Shown here: piece after piece, positions 1 to 12,447 of the stretch
Layout: each line of letters opens with the position of its first letter
Position numbering within the stretch: the stretch's first letter is position 1
Origin: Cheilinus undulatus
Taxonomy: Eukaryota > Chordata > Actinopteri > Labriformes > Labridae
Direction: 5' to 3'
Length of the DNA: 64,000 nt
NCBI RefSeq assembly: GCF_018320785.1
Contig: NC_054886.1
Location: forward strand, 33,215,732 to 33,279,731
Made by a program: the position numbers and the translations under genes
The notes under the pieces: generated by a model
What the model was told of the DNA's origin: nothing
Databases searched by the model: none
The model's input: the letters and a program-made list of their open reading frames with translations, nothing else

Positions 1-99
1 AAAAAAAACCCCACAACAACACACAAAAGAAACTGTTTGCATGTGGTGTAGAGCAGTGATACTCTACATGTGGCTCTTTGATGTTTTAATCTGAAATAT

Positions 100-1330
100 T
101 TTCCTCCCAGAAAACCTTCAAAAATAACTTTTTTGCCATTTTTTACAATTTTTGCCACTTTCCACCCGTTTCAGCTATCTTTTGCCATTGAATACCTCTT
201 TTTCTTTTTTGGGGCAAATTTGCAACTTTTTCCCAATTTATTCAACTCTTATCCAATTTTTGCCCTTTTTCACTATTTTTTTTTGCCACTTTTATCCATT
301 TAAGTGACTGTTTGCCATTAAATATCACTAGTTTCATTTCCCCCCCAAATTTTGGCTCTTCTTTTTGCCACTTTTTTCCCATTTTTGCCCTTTTTCACCA
401 TTATTTTGGCCACTTTTTGCCCATTTAAGCTTCCATTTACCATTAAATATCACTTGTTTCCTATTTTTTGCCCATTTTTGCTACTTGTGACTGCTTTTTG
501 CCCGTTCTAGTCACTTTTCACTCATTTCTTTTTTTTTTTGCCACTTTTAGACCATATTTGCTACTTTCTGATTGTTTTCTCCTAATTTTTGCCCCTTTTC
601 ACATATTTTTGCTGCTTTTGACCATTTTTGCCATTTTGTACTTATTTTTATTGCTACTTTTTGCCATTCCTGCCACTTTTCACCCCTTGAATTGTGGCTC
701 TTGAAAAGTTTTTTTGTTTTTTTTATTTTTTATTTTTTTTAAACTGTTTAGCTCTTTGGTTGAGTAGTGTTGTAGAGCATAAAACATCTACTGCAAAAAA
801 CTGTATCTGGTATTCTGACACATTTCAGGTTAAAGAAATATTGTACTGCCTGCGATTAGAATATTGCAGCAGGCCATATTGCGATCTAATCTAATTTGCA
901 ATTAATTGCCCAGCCCTAGTTAATTGTTGTAAAAAGATGGTAAAATGGGTTATAAGTGACTTTAAAAAATGGGGAAAATTGGCCAAAAATTTGCCAAACA
1001 AAGGCAAAGTGAGAGAAAATACGCAAGAAGGAGGCAAAATAGATTACAAGTGGCAGAAAATGCCAAAAACGGGTTGAAGTTGCTAAAAGTTGGTAAAATG
1101 GGTTCAAAGTGATGGAAAAAAAATGGCCAAAAAAATGTCTAAATAATCGCATAAGTAGGCAAAACCCAATAAAAAAATTGTGAGCAAAAATGCAGCTAAA
1201 AGTTGCCAAAAATGTGCAAAAGTGGGTTAATTTTTTTTTCAAAGTTGCAAAATTTACAAAAAGCAGCAAAAATGGTTTTAGTTGTCAAAATAAGTGGCAA
1301 AACACGGGATAAATTGTTAAAAGTAGCATG
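100..1330. repeat. Degenerate T-rich then A-rich short-unit repeat, inverted arrangement
   Basis: From about 100 to 700 the + strand repeats variants of ttttgccactttt every 11-20 bases. From about 930 to 1330 the same motif appears as its reverse complement (aaaagtggcaaaaa). The two arms flank 740-925, which ends in a cagccctagtt terminus of hAT type. A hAT-like end (gagaaccactg) also occurs at about 1548-1558. I read this as the decayed interior of one or more nonautonomous hAT elements. The open frames in it are low-complexity and are not genes. Confidence 0.6.
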
Positions 1331-1643
1331 AATTGATCATTTTAACAGCAATTTCAACTTCATAAAAGCTTGCCAAATGAGGTAACTGTTAGCCATGAGG
1401 CCAGCACCAATACTACTGATCCAACACACATTCACTGATATCATCAATAAATCACAACTGGGGAGGGTCCATTCTTGGGTTTTTCAGGGGCCCAGCCAGA
1501 TCCCCAAGGCACACCTAGACTTGCCTTAAGGCACACCAGTGCCATTTGAGAACCACTGCACTAAAATAATATTAACAGTGTTTCAGTCATATTTAATGTG
1601 ATGTCAGTGATGCGGTCTCTAACTGCAGTGTTAAACTTTCCAG

Positions 1644-4600
1644 CTGCTGTGGAGCCAGAACCCCAGGAAGCAGAGAAAGATCAGTTCTTCAGAGATTTCA
1701 TATTCTTTTCTTTCGTTTTTCTCAACTCATGTTTTTTGAAATTTGATTTGTCTTTCTATGAATTATTTCGAATGTGTTGTTCTGAGCTCTGCTCTGTTTT
1801 AAATGATGTCTTTACCTCTGTCATGTATTCTGTTACTCATGCAGTCTAACCAGCATCTTTTGTTGATCTCTTTTAAGATGTCAGTGTCGCCAAGAGGACA
1901 TGCCCCTGGCATCGGATTGGTCATCGCTATTTCTACTATGTTCACCAACATCTGACCTGGAAGCAAGCTGAGGTACAGGGAGATTTTCTCTTCTTAGTGA
2001 TGTTATTTTTGTTTCATGACTTGGCGTATCAGTCATTTTTCTATGATGTGCTAGGATTTATTTATCCTCGTATTTATCGTCTCTAAAGGCACACTGCTGC
2101 AGCCTGGGTGGACACCTGGCATCTGTGCACTCGTTGTGGGAGTATAAGCAAATTCAAGCCTTCGTGAAAAAACGGAACTGTAGAAATCCGGAAGTTTGGC
2201 TTGGAGGCAATGACATCCAAAAGGTAAATCCTCACAGCAACGTCATTTAAGAGGAAATCAGGAGGTGTGTGTGACAGTCTGCAGTTTACTGGGCAAAGGG
2301 TGGCATTAGATAGGAGCAAGACTTCTTACTTTTGAAAAATGTGGTCGGCACAAGTAAAGGAAAAAAAAAAATAGAATAAATTTAAGAAATGCTTCTTGTC
2401 CACATGCACTCTATGGACACATATGAGCATTTGAATTTGAATATGTAGTTATTTATGCATTTTTTAAAATTTTACATTTATTTAATCAGGAAATCCTCAA
2501 TACTGACTTTGTCCTAAGTCTGTGAAATTCTGTGTGATGACGTGGCTTGGAGAGGGCAACAAAAAAGTGCATGGCTTCCTCCTCTATCTCCCACAGGAAA
2601 TCTGCTAGTTTTTAATCAATCAATGAAAAATGGGGGGATTTTTGGCCCATTCCAGGAATCGCACATTATCAAACTCCTCCTTGTGATTTCATCGTTTTGA
2701 ATTCACCTTTGGATCTCCACTGGAGGAAACCTTGATGATGAAAAGTTATCAAATGTTTAAAAAAAACTGAAAGGGAAAGTCTTTCTGAACACTCAAAATT
2801 CGTACATTTCTTATATATTTATTTTTATCGAGGAACACTTCATTAACATGAATGACTTTATCTAAAATCTTTGAAGTTTTGTGTGACAATGCAGCTTGGA
2901 GAGATCTACAAAAAGGGTCTCTGGGTAAATAAGCAAAAAACTGGATATCTTAGGCTTGCTCCGCTATCATACTAGATGGAACTCCACCCAGGAGTTTAAT
3001 TTTGTTAACTCAAACTTTGGTTTACTACTAGAAGAGACCTTTATCATGAAAACTTATGAAAATGTTCTACAAGACTTAAAGGGCATGGCTTCTCTGAGCA
3101 CTCAGATTTGCAGATTTTTGTATCTATTCAAATACATCTAACCAGGAAGACCTCATCGAGATTTAGGATTTTTTCCAAGAACTGTTAAATTTTGTGTGCT
3201 GATGCAGATTGAGGAGACATACAAAAATAAATAAATAAATACTTGGGTCCCTCCCCCTGTGTCCAAAAAGAAATCTGCCAATTTGAACAAATCATTAAAA
3301 CTGCTGTATTTTTGGCCTTTTTCCAGGGGTTCATACTAGACCCAACTCCTCCTTGGGATTTCACTGTGTTGACTAGTACTTTGGTTTGCTGCAGGAGGAG
3401 ACCTTGATGATGAAATTTTATGAAAATGTTGTGCAAGACTTAAAGGGCGTGGCTTTTCTGAGCACTCCAAGTTTTTTAATTTCTTGAAATTTATTTTACC
3501 AGGAAACCCTTATTGAGAGGGGTTGTGGCTGAGTCACTTTTCACTTTAATATATAACTAGAAAAGCACTCAAAGAGTGCAGACCTCTGCCACTAGCCCTA
3601 TCTCCCAATAGTGAAGAATCCTTTACAAAATTCCTGGATCCATCCCCATGTGCCCCCCACCATGGCATTCACTGATTACTCCCTCCCCGGTGGGGTGGAA
3701 ACACATGGAGGCGAAGCATTGGCTTCACTACGGGTGCCAACAGATGCACTGACAGTCTCACCCATGGTCTCACTGGACGACTGAAAGTCATGGCAGAGGG
3801 TGAATATTCCTCTATTCCTCCCAGCATTGTGAGTATTCTCACTACAATTTGCTGTCTTTGTCTCTGTTACGCTCTGACTCGTCTCCTCGACCAGGTGTGA
3901 GTCTTTCAAACTCTATAAACTCCAAAACTTTGAATCGAAACGAACCCAAAAACACTGCTTGGATTGAAGTTACTCATGTCCGCCATCTCCTGGTGTGAAG
4001 TGGTAACAGCGCAGACCTCGGCCATTAGCCCTATCTCCCAATAGTACAAAATCCTTTAAAAAAATCCTGGATCCAGACAGTGAACTGGATCACTTCCAAA
4101 ATCAAATCAGTTCTTCCTTATGTCATTTCTGACATTTCCTCAAAATGTCATGAAAATCCATCCACAACTTTTTGAGTTATGTTGCTAACAAACTAACAAC
4201 AAACGGACCCGATCACATAACCTCCTTGGCAGAGGTAATAACTGAGAGTACTCTGGTGGCAGAATTCAAGTTCCTCATGCTTAAAAAAGTTGTGTGTTTT
4301 TATTTTTTTTTGTGATTGAATTGTATGCTCTAGGGACCTTTCAGTGATTGAGTCGGATGATGTTCTGCTTAAATGTCCTCAGCATCATCTTTTCCGTTTT
4401 CCAGGAGGGTGTTTGGCGCTGGAGCGATGGTTCCTGTTTCAACTTCCGCAAGTGGTGCTGTGGGGAGCCCAACAACGGGGCAGGGTCCAATCAGGATTGT
4501 CTGCAAATGAATTACAGCGGTAAATATTGGTTTGAATTGTTTGTTTGCAAATTAACAATCAAAAAAGTGTATATAAGGGAAACAGGGCAAACCTTTCATA

Positions 4601-4833
4601 CATGTTTTCATTATTTGTAGGAAATTTCTCTAGACTGAACTTCTATTAAGTTTAAGTCACAAAAACATTCAGCTTTGCCTATTATGTGTTTGTTTAATGT
4701 AAACATATTTTTGATGAATTTGCGAAATGTTCCATGACTATCTCTTATTTCATGTTTGACATTTACAGGTCACAAATGCTGGGACGACTTATGGTGTCAC
4801 CACCGTATTCCCTCTGTCTGTGTCAGAGGATAG
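1644..4833 (+). CDS. C-type lectin, ladderlectin/nattectin-like (5' end missing)
   Basis: This is a C-type lectin domain spread over four exons: 1878-1972, 2089-2223, 4405-4519 and 4769-4833 (stop TAG). The phases join cleanly and give about 136 residues from exon 1878 onward. Visible landmarks are CPW...YFYYV, LTWKQAE, LGGHLASVHS, WLGG, EGVWRWSDG, GEPNN, CLQMNY and CWDDLWC...PSVCV. The EPN triplet is the mannose-type calcium/sugar site of the family, and WDD stands in the usual WND position. A short acidic exon (1644-1679, AAVEPEPQEAEK) fits the propeptide exon of this secreted fish lectin family, but its expected GT donor reads AT. I could not find the signal-peptide exon. The likely role is a secreted calcium-dependent lectin of innate defence. 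The family call is firm; intactness of the gene is uncertain. Confidence 0.75.
3540..4235 (+). repeat. Dispersed teleost repeat, inverted copy at 7440-7720
   Basis: The stretch around 3985-4230 (ccctatctcccaatag, then gttgctaacaaactaac) is the reverse complement of 7470-7720 (gttagttagtttgtttctta ... attgggagatagggcc). This is a common fish interspersed repeat. It lies in the second intron of the lectin gene, and a second partial copy starts at about 3545. Confidence 0.6.
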
Positions 4834-5107
4834 TAATCCCAGCTGAAGAACCTGTTAGAGCACCAACACTGGTGGATGTGTGTTTATCCACCACTGGTTG
4901 TGCCATCATGTTCATCTGGACCCTGAGCGCTTCTTAATTCTCTCTTTTCTAACGCCGTAACGCTACACAAGGAACGATGCGACAAGTGAACCAACAGGAG
5001 CTGGATGGTCTCTGAGGCCTTGTGCCTGTAAGATCAGACTGAAAGTGAAGGATGCTTCATGCAAAATGTACTCTCTCGATTAAACTGTTCTCTTTCCTGT
5101 GCAAAAC

Positions 5108-5113
5108 AATAAA
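5108..5113 (+). terminator. Polyadenylation signal of the lectin gene
   Basis: AATAAA lies 275 bases after the lectin stop codon, in a 3' UTR that is repeated almost exactly at 12106-12453 downstream of gene A. The conservation supports this as the true 3' end. Confidence 0.6.
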
Positions 5114-5239
5114 GCTGCAAGCATTGACAAAGTTTCATTCTCAGTTTCTTTCTTATCATTTTTAAACTGTTTAAAGTGGTCATTTACATGTTTATGAATA
5201 AAGTTAGCAAACACTTTGAATGTAAACTGAAAATTAAGT

Positions 5240-6870
5240 CACAGAAATAAAATCTGCTTGACAGGCAGACGTTAGCAGACTAGCTTTGGTTCAAGCTAAG
5301 CTGACAGGAAGTCAAGCTCATGGGGCGGGCTCTTGTCTGCCGTTAGGTTGATCTGAAGGTCAGCTGAGACAGCGATTTTATTATGGAGGCCACCCCGGAT
5401 TGGCTTCAAAAGCTGTTTGAGTCCGCCCACTATAATCAAACATCTGAGGTCATACAGGCTTTGTCCGCTTCTTTCTACAGTTTATGATTCAAATCAACAC
5501 TTAAACTTCATGTCGTGTAAAGTCCAGGAGTGTAAGGCGTTACAGGAACTCTGTTACCTTTTATGGGAATTCAAAGTGTCAAGCGTTTCTGAAGTCCGCT
5601 AACCCCAGTACAGCTCACGTTAGCATAAATAAAGTGTATTGGATCAGTTCTTGTCTGTTTCCTCTATTACAGTCGGAGAAGTCACGCCTAAAAGGCATGC
5701 ATGCTGTCGTAATGATAATTCAAGATGCTGTCCAATACTTATAGGAAGGAAAAAATGCCCCAAAGTTGAGGATTCTGCACTTATATAGGAGTTTGTGCAG
5801 TCACATGACCACATTATCAAATGCATCAGAAATCTATCCAATCAGTCGAGAGCAGCTGGTCAAACTGTGGTCAGCTGTCGCATCCTCGTGTTCATTGTGA
5901 GACAGATGTTGCTGAGTCATACCCAACTCTCATGCATCAAAATTTGCGTCTGAATCGGTTGAAACTTGCACAGTGTAGTTTGGGGTCAGCCTGCTCCTCA
6001 TCTGGTCCAGAATGCTGCCACCACTGTCAGGGTCCAGACTTCATAGAGGCGGTCTCCTATTCTGCTGTTGGCTTCACAGCTTCTACAGGTACATGAAGAC
6101 ATCACGACAGAGTCTAGAGCGGGGCACACACATAGGGATTTTCTTAATCTTAAGAGATTTTTTATCTGTTAGAGACCCCACACACGAAGATAAAAAAATC
6201 AGGCACTGAACAGTTTTGATCGTACTGTGTGAAGTGTGCTCCGATAATCTCAGCACAGCACACACATCATGACTCTGTCCCACCATTGATTTAGAATCTC
6301 GTCCTCCAAGACAGAAATCCCGCGTGATCACACGTGATCTAACAAAACACGACGAAGAAGAAACATAGGAACAACCGGAAAACACAACACGCAACATGGA
6401 AGACGACATACAAGAAGAGGGAATGATGGAGTTCTTGGGACTATTTATAACGGAAAAATCCCGAACTAAAAAAAAAAAAGAAGTCCACCAAACTTTATAA
6501 TGCTTCAGCAGGTCAGCCATGCTTGTTTTTATTTATGCCTGCTTCTTTGTTCCTCGGTCAGCTCGCTTCTTGATTGGCTACATTCTGTACCACGTCACCA
6601 TTCACGGAGTCATGACTCAAGAGTCTTCGGCTTCCCCCACACACAAAGATTTTTGGTCGTAAATATTGAACAAGTTTAATATTTACAATTGCCGGGCCCG
6701 ACTGTTTTTTTGAGCCGATTATCAGGACAAACACACCTCAGATCACAGGATAATCTTATAGGATAATCTCATAAGACATAAGATAATCGGGCGTTTGCCG
6801 TCCTTGGTCGGGAAGGGGGAAAATCAGGACAAAAACAGCCCGATTATCTTAATGTGTGGACCCCGCTTAA
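5240..6870. mobile_element. Nonautonomous DNA-transposon-like intergenic block
   Basis: No host gene is visible between the lectin 3' end and the gene A promoter. The sequence looks like two or three old interspersed repeats: one starting near 5240-5600 with a ggaggccaccccggattgg core, and one at about 6100-6870 with TIR-like matching motifs (gaccccacac near 6174, gtgtggaccccgc near 6854). The open frames here (6083-6520 on the minus strand is the longest) show no recognisable domain. Confidence 0.4.
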
Positions 6871-6996
6871 GCATCGTACATTGTATGTATTTTAAAAAAT
6901 GACCAATAAATAACTTTTCACTCATATCTGAGCTTCTCCTGATTGAACTGAAAGTTCAACTCTGCCCTCCACAGCTCTTCTCCAGTCATGAAATAA

Positions 6997-7003
6997 TATA
7001 TAA
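6997..7003 (+). promoter_or_regulatory. TATA box of gene A within a block shared by genes A, C and D
   Basis: TATATAA sits in a conserved stretch (cagtcatga...aacaggactatcattacagctgaag) that recurs at 22870-22910 (gene C, TATA weakened to taaataa) and 29989-30030 (gene D, TATATAA at 29999-30005). The same spacing to a noncoding first exon (ending at 7274, 23053 and 30184, each followed by gtgagc) suggests a shared core promoter. Confidence 0.5.
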
Positions 7004-7769
7004 CAGGACTATCATTACAGCTGAAGATCAACCTTCACACAGCTGCTCCTCCTGACCTCAATCATTTCGGTAAAGAGAGTTACTAACACACAAACACTTA
7101 AATCACACTGTGGGATTAAAACAGCCTGATGAAAATCAGTGATGTATCTTATTCTAGCTATTAAACAGGTTGACATTCTGTTTTTCTGTTTACTGTTTTT
7201 CTGCTTTACATTTATCTGAAAAACCCTTATCTTTATTGTTGGACTTTGGCCCTGAAACTGTTCCACAAACGAAGGTGAGCTGACAGGAAAGCAGGTAAAC
7301 TAGAATTTAACTTATAATGAACCATCTAAAAGTTTAACAAACAATTATTTTCTACGTTGGATTAGAAATCTGGTCTCTGAACATGGAATAGTTTACAGTT
7401 ATGACCGTTATTTTATTTGTTTCATGAAGAACAGAGTACTTCTGTAATCTCTGCCTTATTACATCTGCCAAATACATTATGTGATCGGCAGGGTTTGTTA
7501 GTTAGTTTGTTTCTTAGCAACACAACTCAAAAAGTTGTGGACGGATTTTGATGTAATTTTCAGGAAATGTCAGAAATGGCATAAAGAAGAACTGATTAGA
7601 TTTTGGGAGTGATCCAGATCACCGTCTGGATCCAGGAATTTTTTTAAAAGAGTCTTTACAATTGGGAGATAGGGCCAATGATGCAGGTCTGCGCTCTCAG
7701 AGGGCTTTTCTAGTTTTGAATAATTTTTTTGTTTTCATTCAACAGAACTACATTCTCCTCAACTCCATC

Positions 7770-10438
7770 ATGTCTCTACAGAAACAAGTGCCACTAAACG
7801 GTGAGTACTTTGGCTGATAGCTTTTCTCCGTTAATTCTTGGTTCTAGATGCTGTTAGATTGTTCTGTCTCACTGACTGGTATGTTTAAGTCAGCACAGTC
7901 CGAGGATCTGAACCCTATTGAGCTGTTGTGGGACCAGCTAATGTCAGCTTCACACCAGAGGACTTTGCTAAAACTCTGAGGTCATGTTCAACCTTATAGT
8001 CGGGGGACTTGGTCCGTTTTGGAACAGAAATGGCAACATTGTTGCACTTTCCTTTGGTCTGGTTCGCATTCACACCGCTCTCTTGATCAAGCCGACCAAA
8101 CCGTCTGAACACCTACAACCTTTGCCCGCTAGGGGCTCTGTCGCCACAAACAAATGGCTACCAAGTAGAAAAGAAGGCGTAAAAGAAGATGAAACTCCTT
8201 CCGCCGGTATTTTCTTCCACGTAAAAACAATGAAAACACAGAATTTACGCTGTCTTGGGGTTTCTGCTCTTGCATTTCGGCATTATGAGCAGCCGGCAAG
8301 GTGGTGAGCTGTCCAGCATGTCGTTCTTTACATGAGACAAAGAAATCAGCACTGACTACGACATGTTGCCATGGCTACACAGACGCGAAGCGAGGTACCA
8401 ACATGTATTTGAGCGGATTAAATCACATATAAATCCTTATATCATTACAGTTTATGCCTCATCCTGCTTTTGGTTCACAAGTTGGTCTACTTTGCATTCA
8501 CACCTCCAACGAACCACACCAAGGATCGTTTGGAAGTGGATCGAGACCCCCTGTTTACAAGCGGACCAGAGTCCGCTATTTTGGTCAGGACCAGAGTTCA
8601 AGTGAGCATTCACACCACTCGAAAAGAACCGGACTATCCGGAGAAACTGACCAGAGTTCGGTTAAAGCGGACCAAACAGCTCTGGTGTGAATGCGCCCTT
8701 AAAGACTCTCATATCTAGAGACAATTTGTCAGCAAGCTGTTGAGTTTTTAGTCTCAGACTAAGATTTTTCAAAGACTGGTGATCACTACCAACAAGACTA
8801 GAATATGACTCCTCTTGAGATTATTTCCCATTATGCATCTGGTGGAAATTCGCAACATTTTTTGAGCAGAGAGGAAAATGTAGAATGAGATGGAGATAGC
8901 ATATTATCATTATTATCCAGTCTTTTTAAATCATTTACATCAAGTAGAAATGAAAGGAAAGTTAAACAGCGAAGCAACTTTGTATGTTACTGTAACAACT
9001 GAGGAACTATCCTGGAAACACTTCAGAATAAAAGCACCATATGAAAACATGAGTACTCTCAACATATAAACTGATCAGGCTTCTACTTTGAAAATCCTCA
9101 GCAACGTTTCACTGTTCCTGTCATATCCACCTGGAATGACTTGACAGACAAAGAAGACAAACACAGGAGCAGAGATCTGCCTGCAGCTCTGAGCGGCTCT
9201 AGAACGATCTACGCTTACGTTCATATTTTGAAGCCTGAAGAGAATTTATGTGCTCACCCAAAACACCGGCTCCCATTGGTCATGGATGATGGTCACGTCA
9301 CTGAGAAACACAATTAGCATCCGACCAGACTTAAGACTTTATGGAAGAGTATTAGGGCCACTGAAAAAAAAAAAATTTTGAGACAAAATTTTTTTTTTCA
9401 ATTGTGAGAAAAAAGTCAGAATTCTGAGATTAAAGTCAGAATTCTGAGTTTAAAGTCAGAATTCTGAGATTAAAGTCAGAATCCTGAGAAAAAAGTCAGA
9501 ATTCTGAGAAAAAAATCAGAATCCTGAGAAAAAAGTCAGAATTCTGAGATTAAAGTCAGAATCCTGAGAAAAAAGTCAGAATTCTGAGAAAAAAGTCAGA
9601 ATTCTGAGAAAAAAGTCAGAATCCTGAGAAAAAAGTCAGAATTCTGAGATTAAAGTCAGAATCCTGAGAATAAAGTCAGAATCCTGAGAAAAAAGTCAGA
9701 ATTCTGAGTTTAAAGTCAGAATCCTAAGATAAAAGTCAGAATTCTGAGAAAAAAAAATCAGAATTCTGAGTTTAAAGTCAGAATTCTGAGATTAAAGTGA
9801 GAATTCTGAGTTTAAAGTCAGAATTCTGAGATTAAAGTGAGAATTCTGAGTTTAAAGTCAGAATTCTGAGAAAAAAATCAGAATTCTGAGAAAAAAACAT
9901 TTTTTTTTTCATTTGAAGAATAAAGTAAGAATTCTGCTTTTTTTTTCTCAGAATTCTGACTTTAAACTCAGAATTCTGACTTTAATCTCAGAATTCTGAC
10001 TTTTTTCTCACAATTGAAAAAAGAAAAAATTTGTCTCAAATTTTTTTTTTTCAGTGGCCCTAATACTCTTCAGTAAAACTTACAGAACAGCAAGGCTGAA
10101 AAAAAGACCACCTTAAAACGGCTAAAACTGAGTCTTATGACCACCTTAAAACTAACGACAGAGACAACAGGAGAGAGCTGCGACTTTAGCAAAACTGCAT
10201 GATTTTACTCCAACATTGGAATTTAGTCTGCAGCTATGAAATCAAAGGAAACGCTATTAGGTCTAAGGCCACCTTTATGTGCAGTTTGGTACATTTTGCA
10301 TAGATTTACTTTTGTGCATCAGACTCTGCCTTTCTTGCCATTTGCAAAGCTACAGGATGGGTAAAAAGCAGTACTACTGTTCTGTGGATCTGGCTCTGTT
10401 TCTTTGGTACGTTTAACCTTTTTCCACTAAAACCAAGA

Positions 10439-10480
<42 letters not shown>

Positions 10481-11973
10481 TTCATAGGTGATGCCTCACA
10501 GAGTGACATGGCACCTGACTCTGACTGGGATGTGTCCATGATATCGATCGGTGTCATCTCCTTGGCTGCTGTTATTCTGACAGTGGTTGTATACCGTTAT
10601 ATAGGTAAGTCACAAATTACTCTGAATAAAGTAATAATATTAGTGGCTTGGAAAAAAAAAAAAAAAAACCTTCAACTTTTCTTTTCACTAACAGTTATCA
10701 GTAGGTGTGTGTCATTTCTTTCAATAAAAAAAATGCCTTTTTTTCCCCAAACACTCTAGTGCAGCAGTGTTGTTTAAAATGAAAAATATCACAATAGAAA
10801 AGTTGTGATTGAAGTTCATCAGTGGTTTTTAGGTTGAAACTTATTCATAGACATAATCTCCAAAAAGCTGGGATGTTGTGTGGAACAAAAACTGAGGTTA
10901 TGTACAAATGCTTTTCAGCTAAATACAGCACATGTTGTAACACGCATCACAAAATAATGTTGGTTTATACTGCAGCACTGACCTAGGGGTCAAAGTCACA
11001 ATTTAAGCTGGTGTTCAGCCTTGCCCTTACTTAGGTAGATGTCTCCAGAATCTCTGCATACTTTATGGTGTTATTGACAGGGGAAATCTCTAAATTCCCC
11101 CCACACTGAGGAATATTGCTGATAAATTGTTGAACTACTTGTCAATACAATCTTTCACAAAGTGGATAACCTCAAGCCAAAGATTTTTTTTGTGACACAC
11201 AGTAAACAATAATAACAAAGACTTTCTGGCACAGACCTGTTCTCCCATCTCTTGGGAGACAGTTCCTGTCTGCAGAGACACTGAGGGCCACAGCACAGCC
11301 TCTCTGTCTCCCTTCATCCACATCCACTGTTTGTCAAACCATGATGTGACGACGGAACAGCCTGCCATTGGTTGTCACAGCCCATGTGACATCTGCTTTG
11401 GGAACATGATATGGTGGCTAATGCTAAGTTAGAGGAAGAGTGAACATATATTAAAAAAAGGAAAAGACATTCATTATCAGAGTGATTTATTTTTAAATGT
11501 CACGGAAAGACTGCAGTAGCAGGCTCGCTAGAAAAGGGCTACAAAAGCAAGGGAAGCAGCGTTAGAACTGCAACACAGAGGATAAAATGTAAGCATCTAT
11601 AGTGTGGTTCAAAGGTTGTTAAACTTTTTGTAACTTGTGCTTCTTCTTGGCTTATATGACGTTGGCCTCAGAGGGTTAAAAGGAGATTAAAAACTGTACT
11701 TTAGTCTAATTTATTTTGCACACAATGCCCTTTTCGGAATTTGTATTGGTGATTTTTTTAATGTTACATGTTTACTTCCCCAAAGAAAAGAAGAACACTA
11801 AACTTCGTAGAGAGGCCTCTCAACTGAGAGAGGAGGCAGCTGAACTGAGGAGGCAGAAAAATCAACTGGAAAAGGAGCTGGAGAAGGCCAGGGCTTGGAG
11901 TTTGCAGCGCTTTTTCCAGATCTTCATTAACGTTTCCATCAACATCAAGGCAGACTCAGTCTTTGGGAAGTAG
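7770..11973 (+). CDS. Gene A: small single-pass membrane protein with coiled coil, 111 aa
   Basis: Exons are 7770-7800 (plus 5' UTR from 7746), 10488-10604 and 11786-11973; all junctions are phase 1 and the frame closes at TAG. The noncoding first exon probably ends at 7274. The protein has a short acidic N-terminus (MSLQKQ..., then DASQSD, DSDWD), one hydrophobic segment at about residues 27-48, a basic flank (EKKNTKLRRE), and a heptad-rich helix (LREEAAELRRQKNQLEKELE) at about residues 55-85. It ends in a short hydrophobic tail. There is no signal peptide and no extracellular domain. Negative charge before and positive charge after the TM suggests N-out/C-in. Exon 2 follows an (AT)n-T tract at 10442-10482. 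The large introns hold transposons (8001-8705, 9342-10073). I recognise no named family. It is a member of the A/B/C/D series here. Confidence 0.65.
8001..8705. mobile_element. Nonautonomous TIR element (Harbinger/hAT-like) in intron of gene A
   Basis: The left side carries ttggtccgttttggaac and ggtctggttcgcattcacac. The right end carries gtccggttctttt-type sequence and gctctggtgtgaatgcgccc. The gcgcattcacaccagagc-type motif is a familiar terminus of fish nonautonomous DNA transposons. No transposase is present. The open frames within (8363-8718 in three frames) are repeat-derived. Confidence 0.5.
9342..10073. mobile_element. TIR element with internal 20-bp tandem array, TA target site
   Basis: A perfect 20-bp inverted repeat (gaagagtattagggccactg at 9344-9363, its complement at 10052-10071) bounds the element, and TA flanks both ends (9340-9341, 10074-10075). 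Inside, about 24 tandem units of roughly 20 bp (gtcagaattctgagaaaaaa and variants) run from about 9415 to 9895, followed by inverted units (ctcagaattctgacttt). Each unit contains the palindrome cagaattctg. A shorter relative with the same right end is at 16921-17181. Confidence 0.75.
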
Positions 11974-12105
11974 AATTCTTTCTCTCAATCAGTTAACCGC
12001 TGTATCACATCTTTGATCAGCCTGTTGTGGCATCCATGATTGTATAACAACCTCGTCTAAAAGCTGCTCAGTAGAGGGGAACATTATAGCCACTGAAACC
12101 TACAG

Positions 12106-12173
12106 CTCACAAATGCTGGGACGACTTATGGTGCCACCACCGCTGTCCTGTGGTCTGTGTCAGAAGATGGTAA
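12106..12173 (+). pseudogene. Orphan last exon of a C-type lectin downstream of gene A
   Basis: After an acceptor-like tacag, the sequence reads HKCWDDLWCHH...VCVRRW followed by TAA. It closely matches the last exon of the lectin gene (4769-4833), and the match continues through the 3' UTR to an AATAAA at 12448-12453. No other lectin exons are visible between gene A and this point. It is best read as a relic of a duplicated lectin gene, or as part of the 3' UTR of gene A. Confidence 0.65.
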
Positions 12174-12447
12174 TGCCTGCTGAAGAACTGTTAGAGCACC
12201 AACACTGGTGGATGTGTGTTTATACATCACTGGTTGTGCCATCATGTTCATCTGGACCCTGAGTGCTTCTTAATTCTCTCTTTATTTTCTAACGCTGTAA
12301 CGCTACACAAGGAACGATGTGACAAGTGAACCAACAGGAGCTGGATGGTCTCTGAGGCCTTGTGCCTGTAAGATCAGACTGAAAGTGAAGGATGATTCAT
12401 GCAAAATGTACTCTCTAGATTAAACTGTTCTCTTTCCTGTGAAAAAT

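Noticed and set aside
6083-6520. 145-codon minus frame upstream of gene A
   Set aside because: No domain, skewed serine/cysteine-rich composition, inside repeat-like sequence.
8363-8718. Overlapping plus frames in three phases
   Set aside because: They fall in a nonautonomous transposon with characteristic terminal motifs.
9415-9895. Regular repeats considered as a CRISPR array
   Set aside because: Units are contiguous with no unique spacers and lie between transposon termini in a eukaryotic genome.
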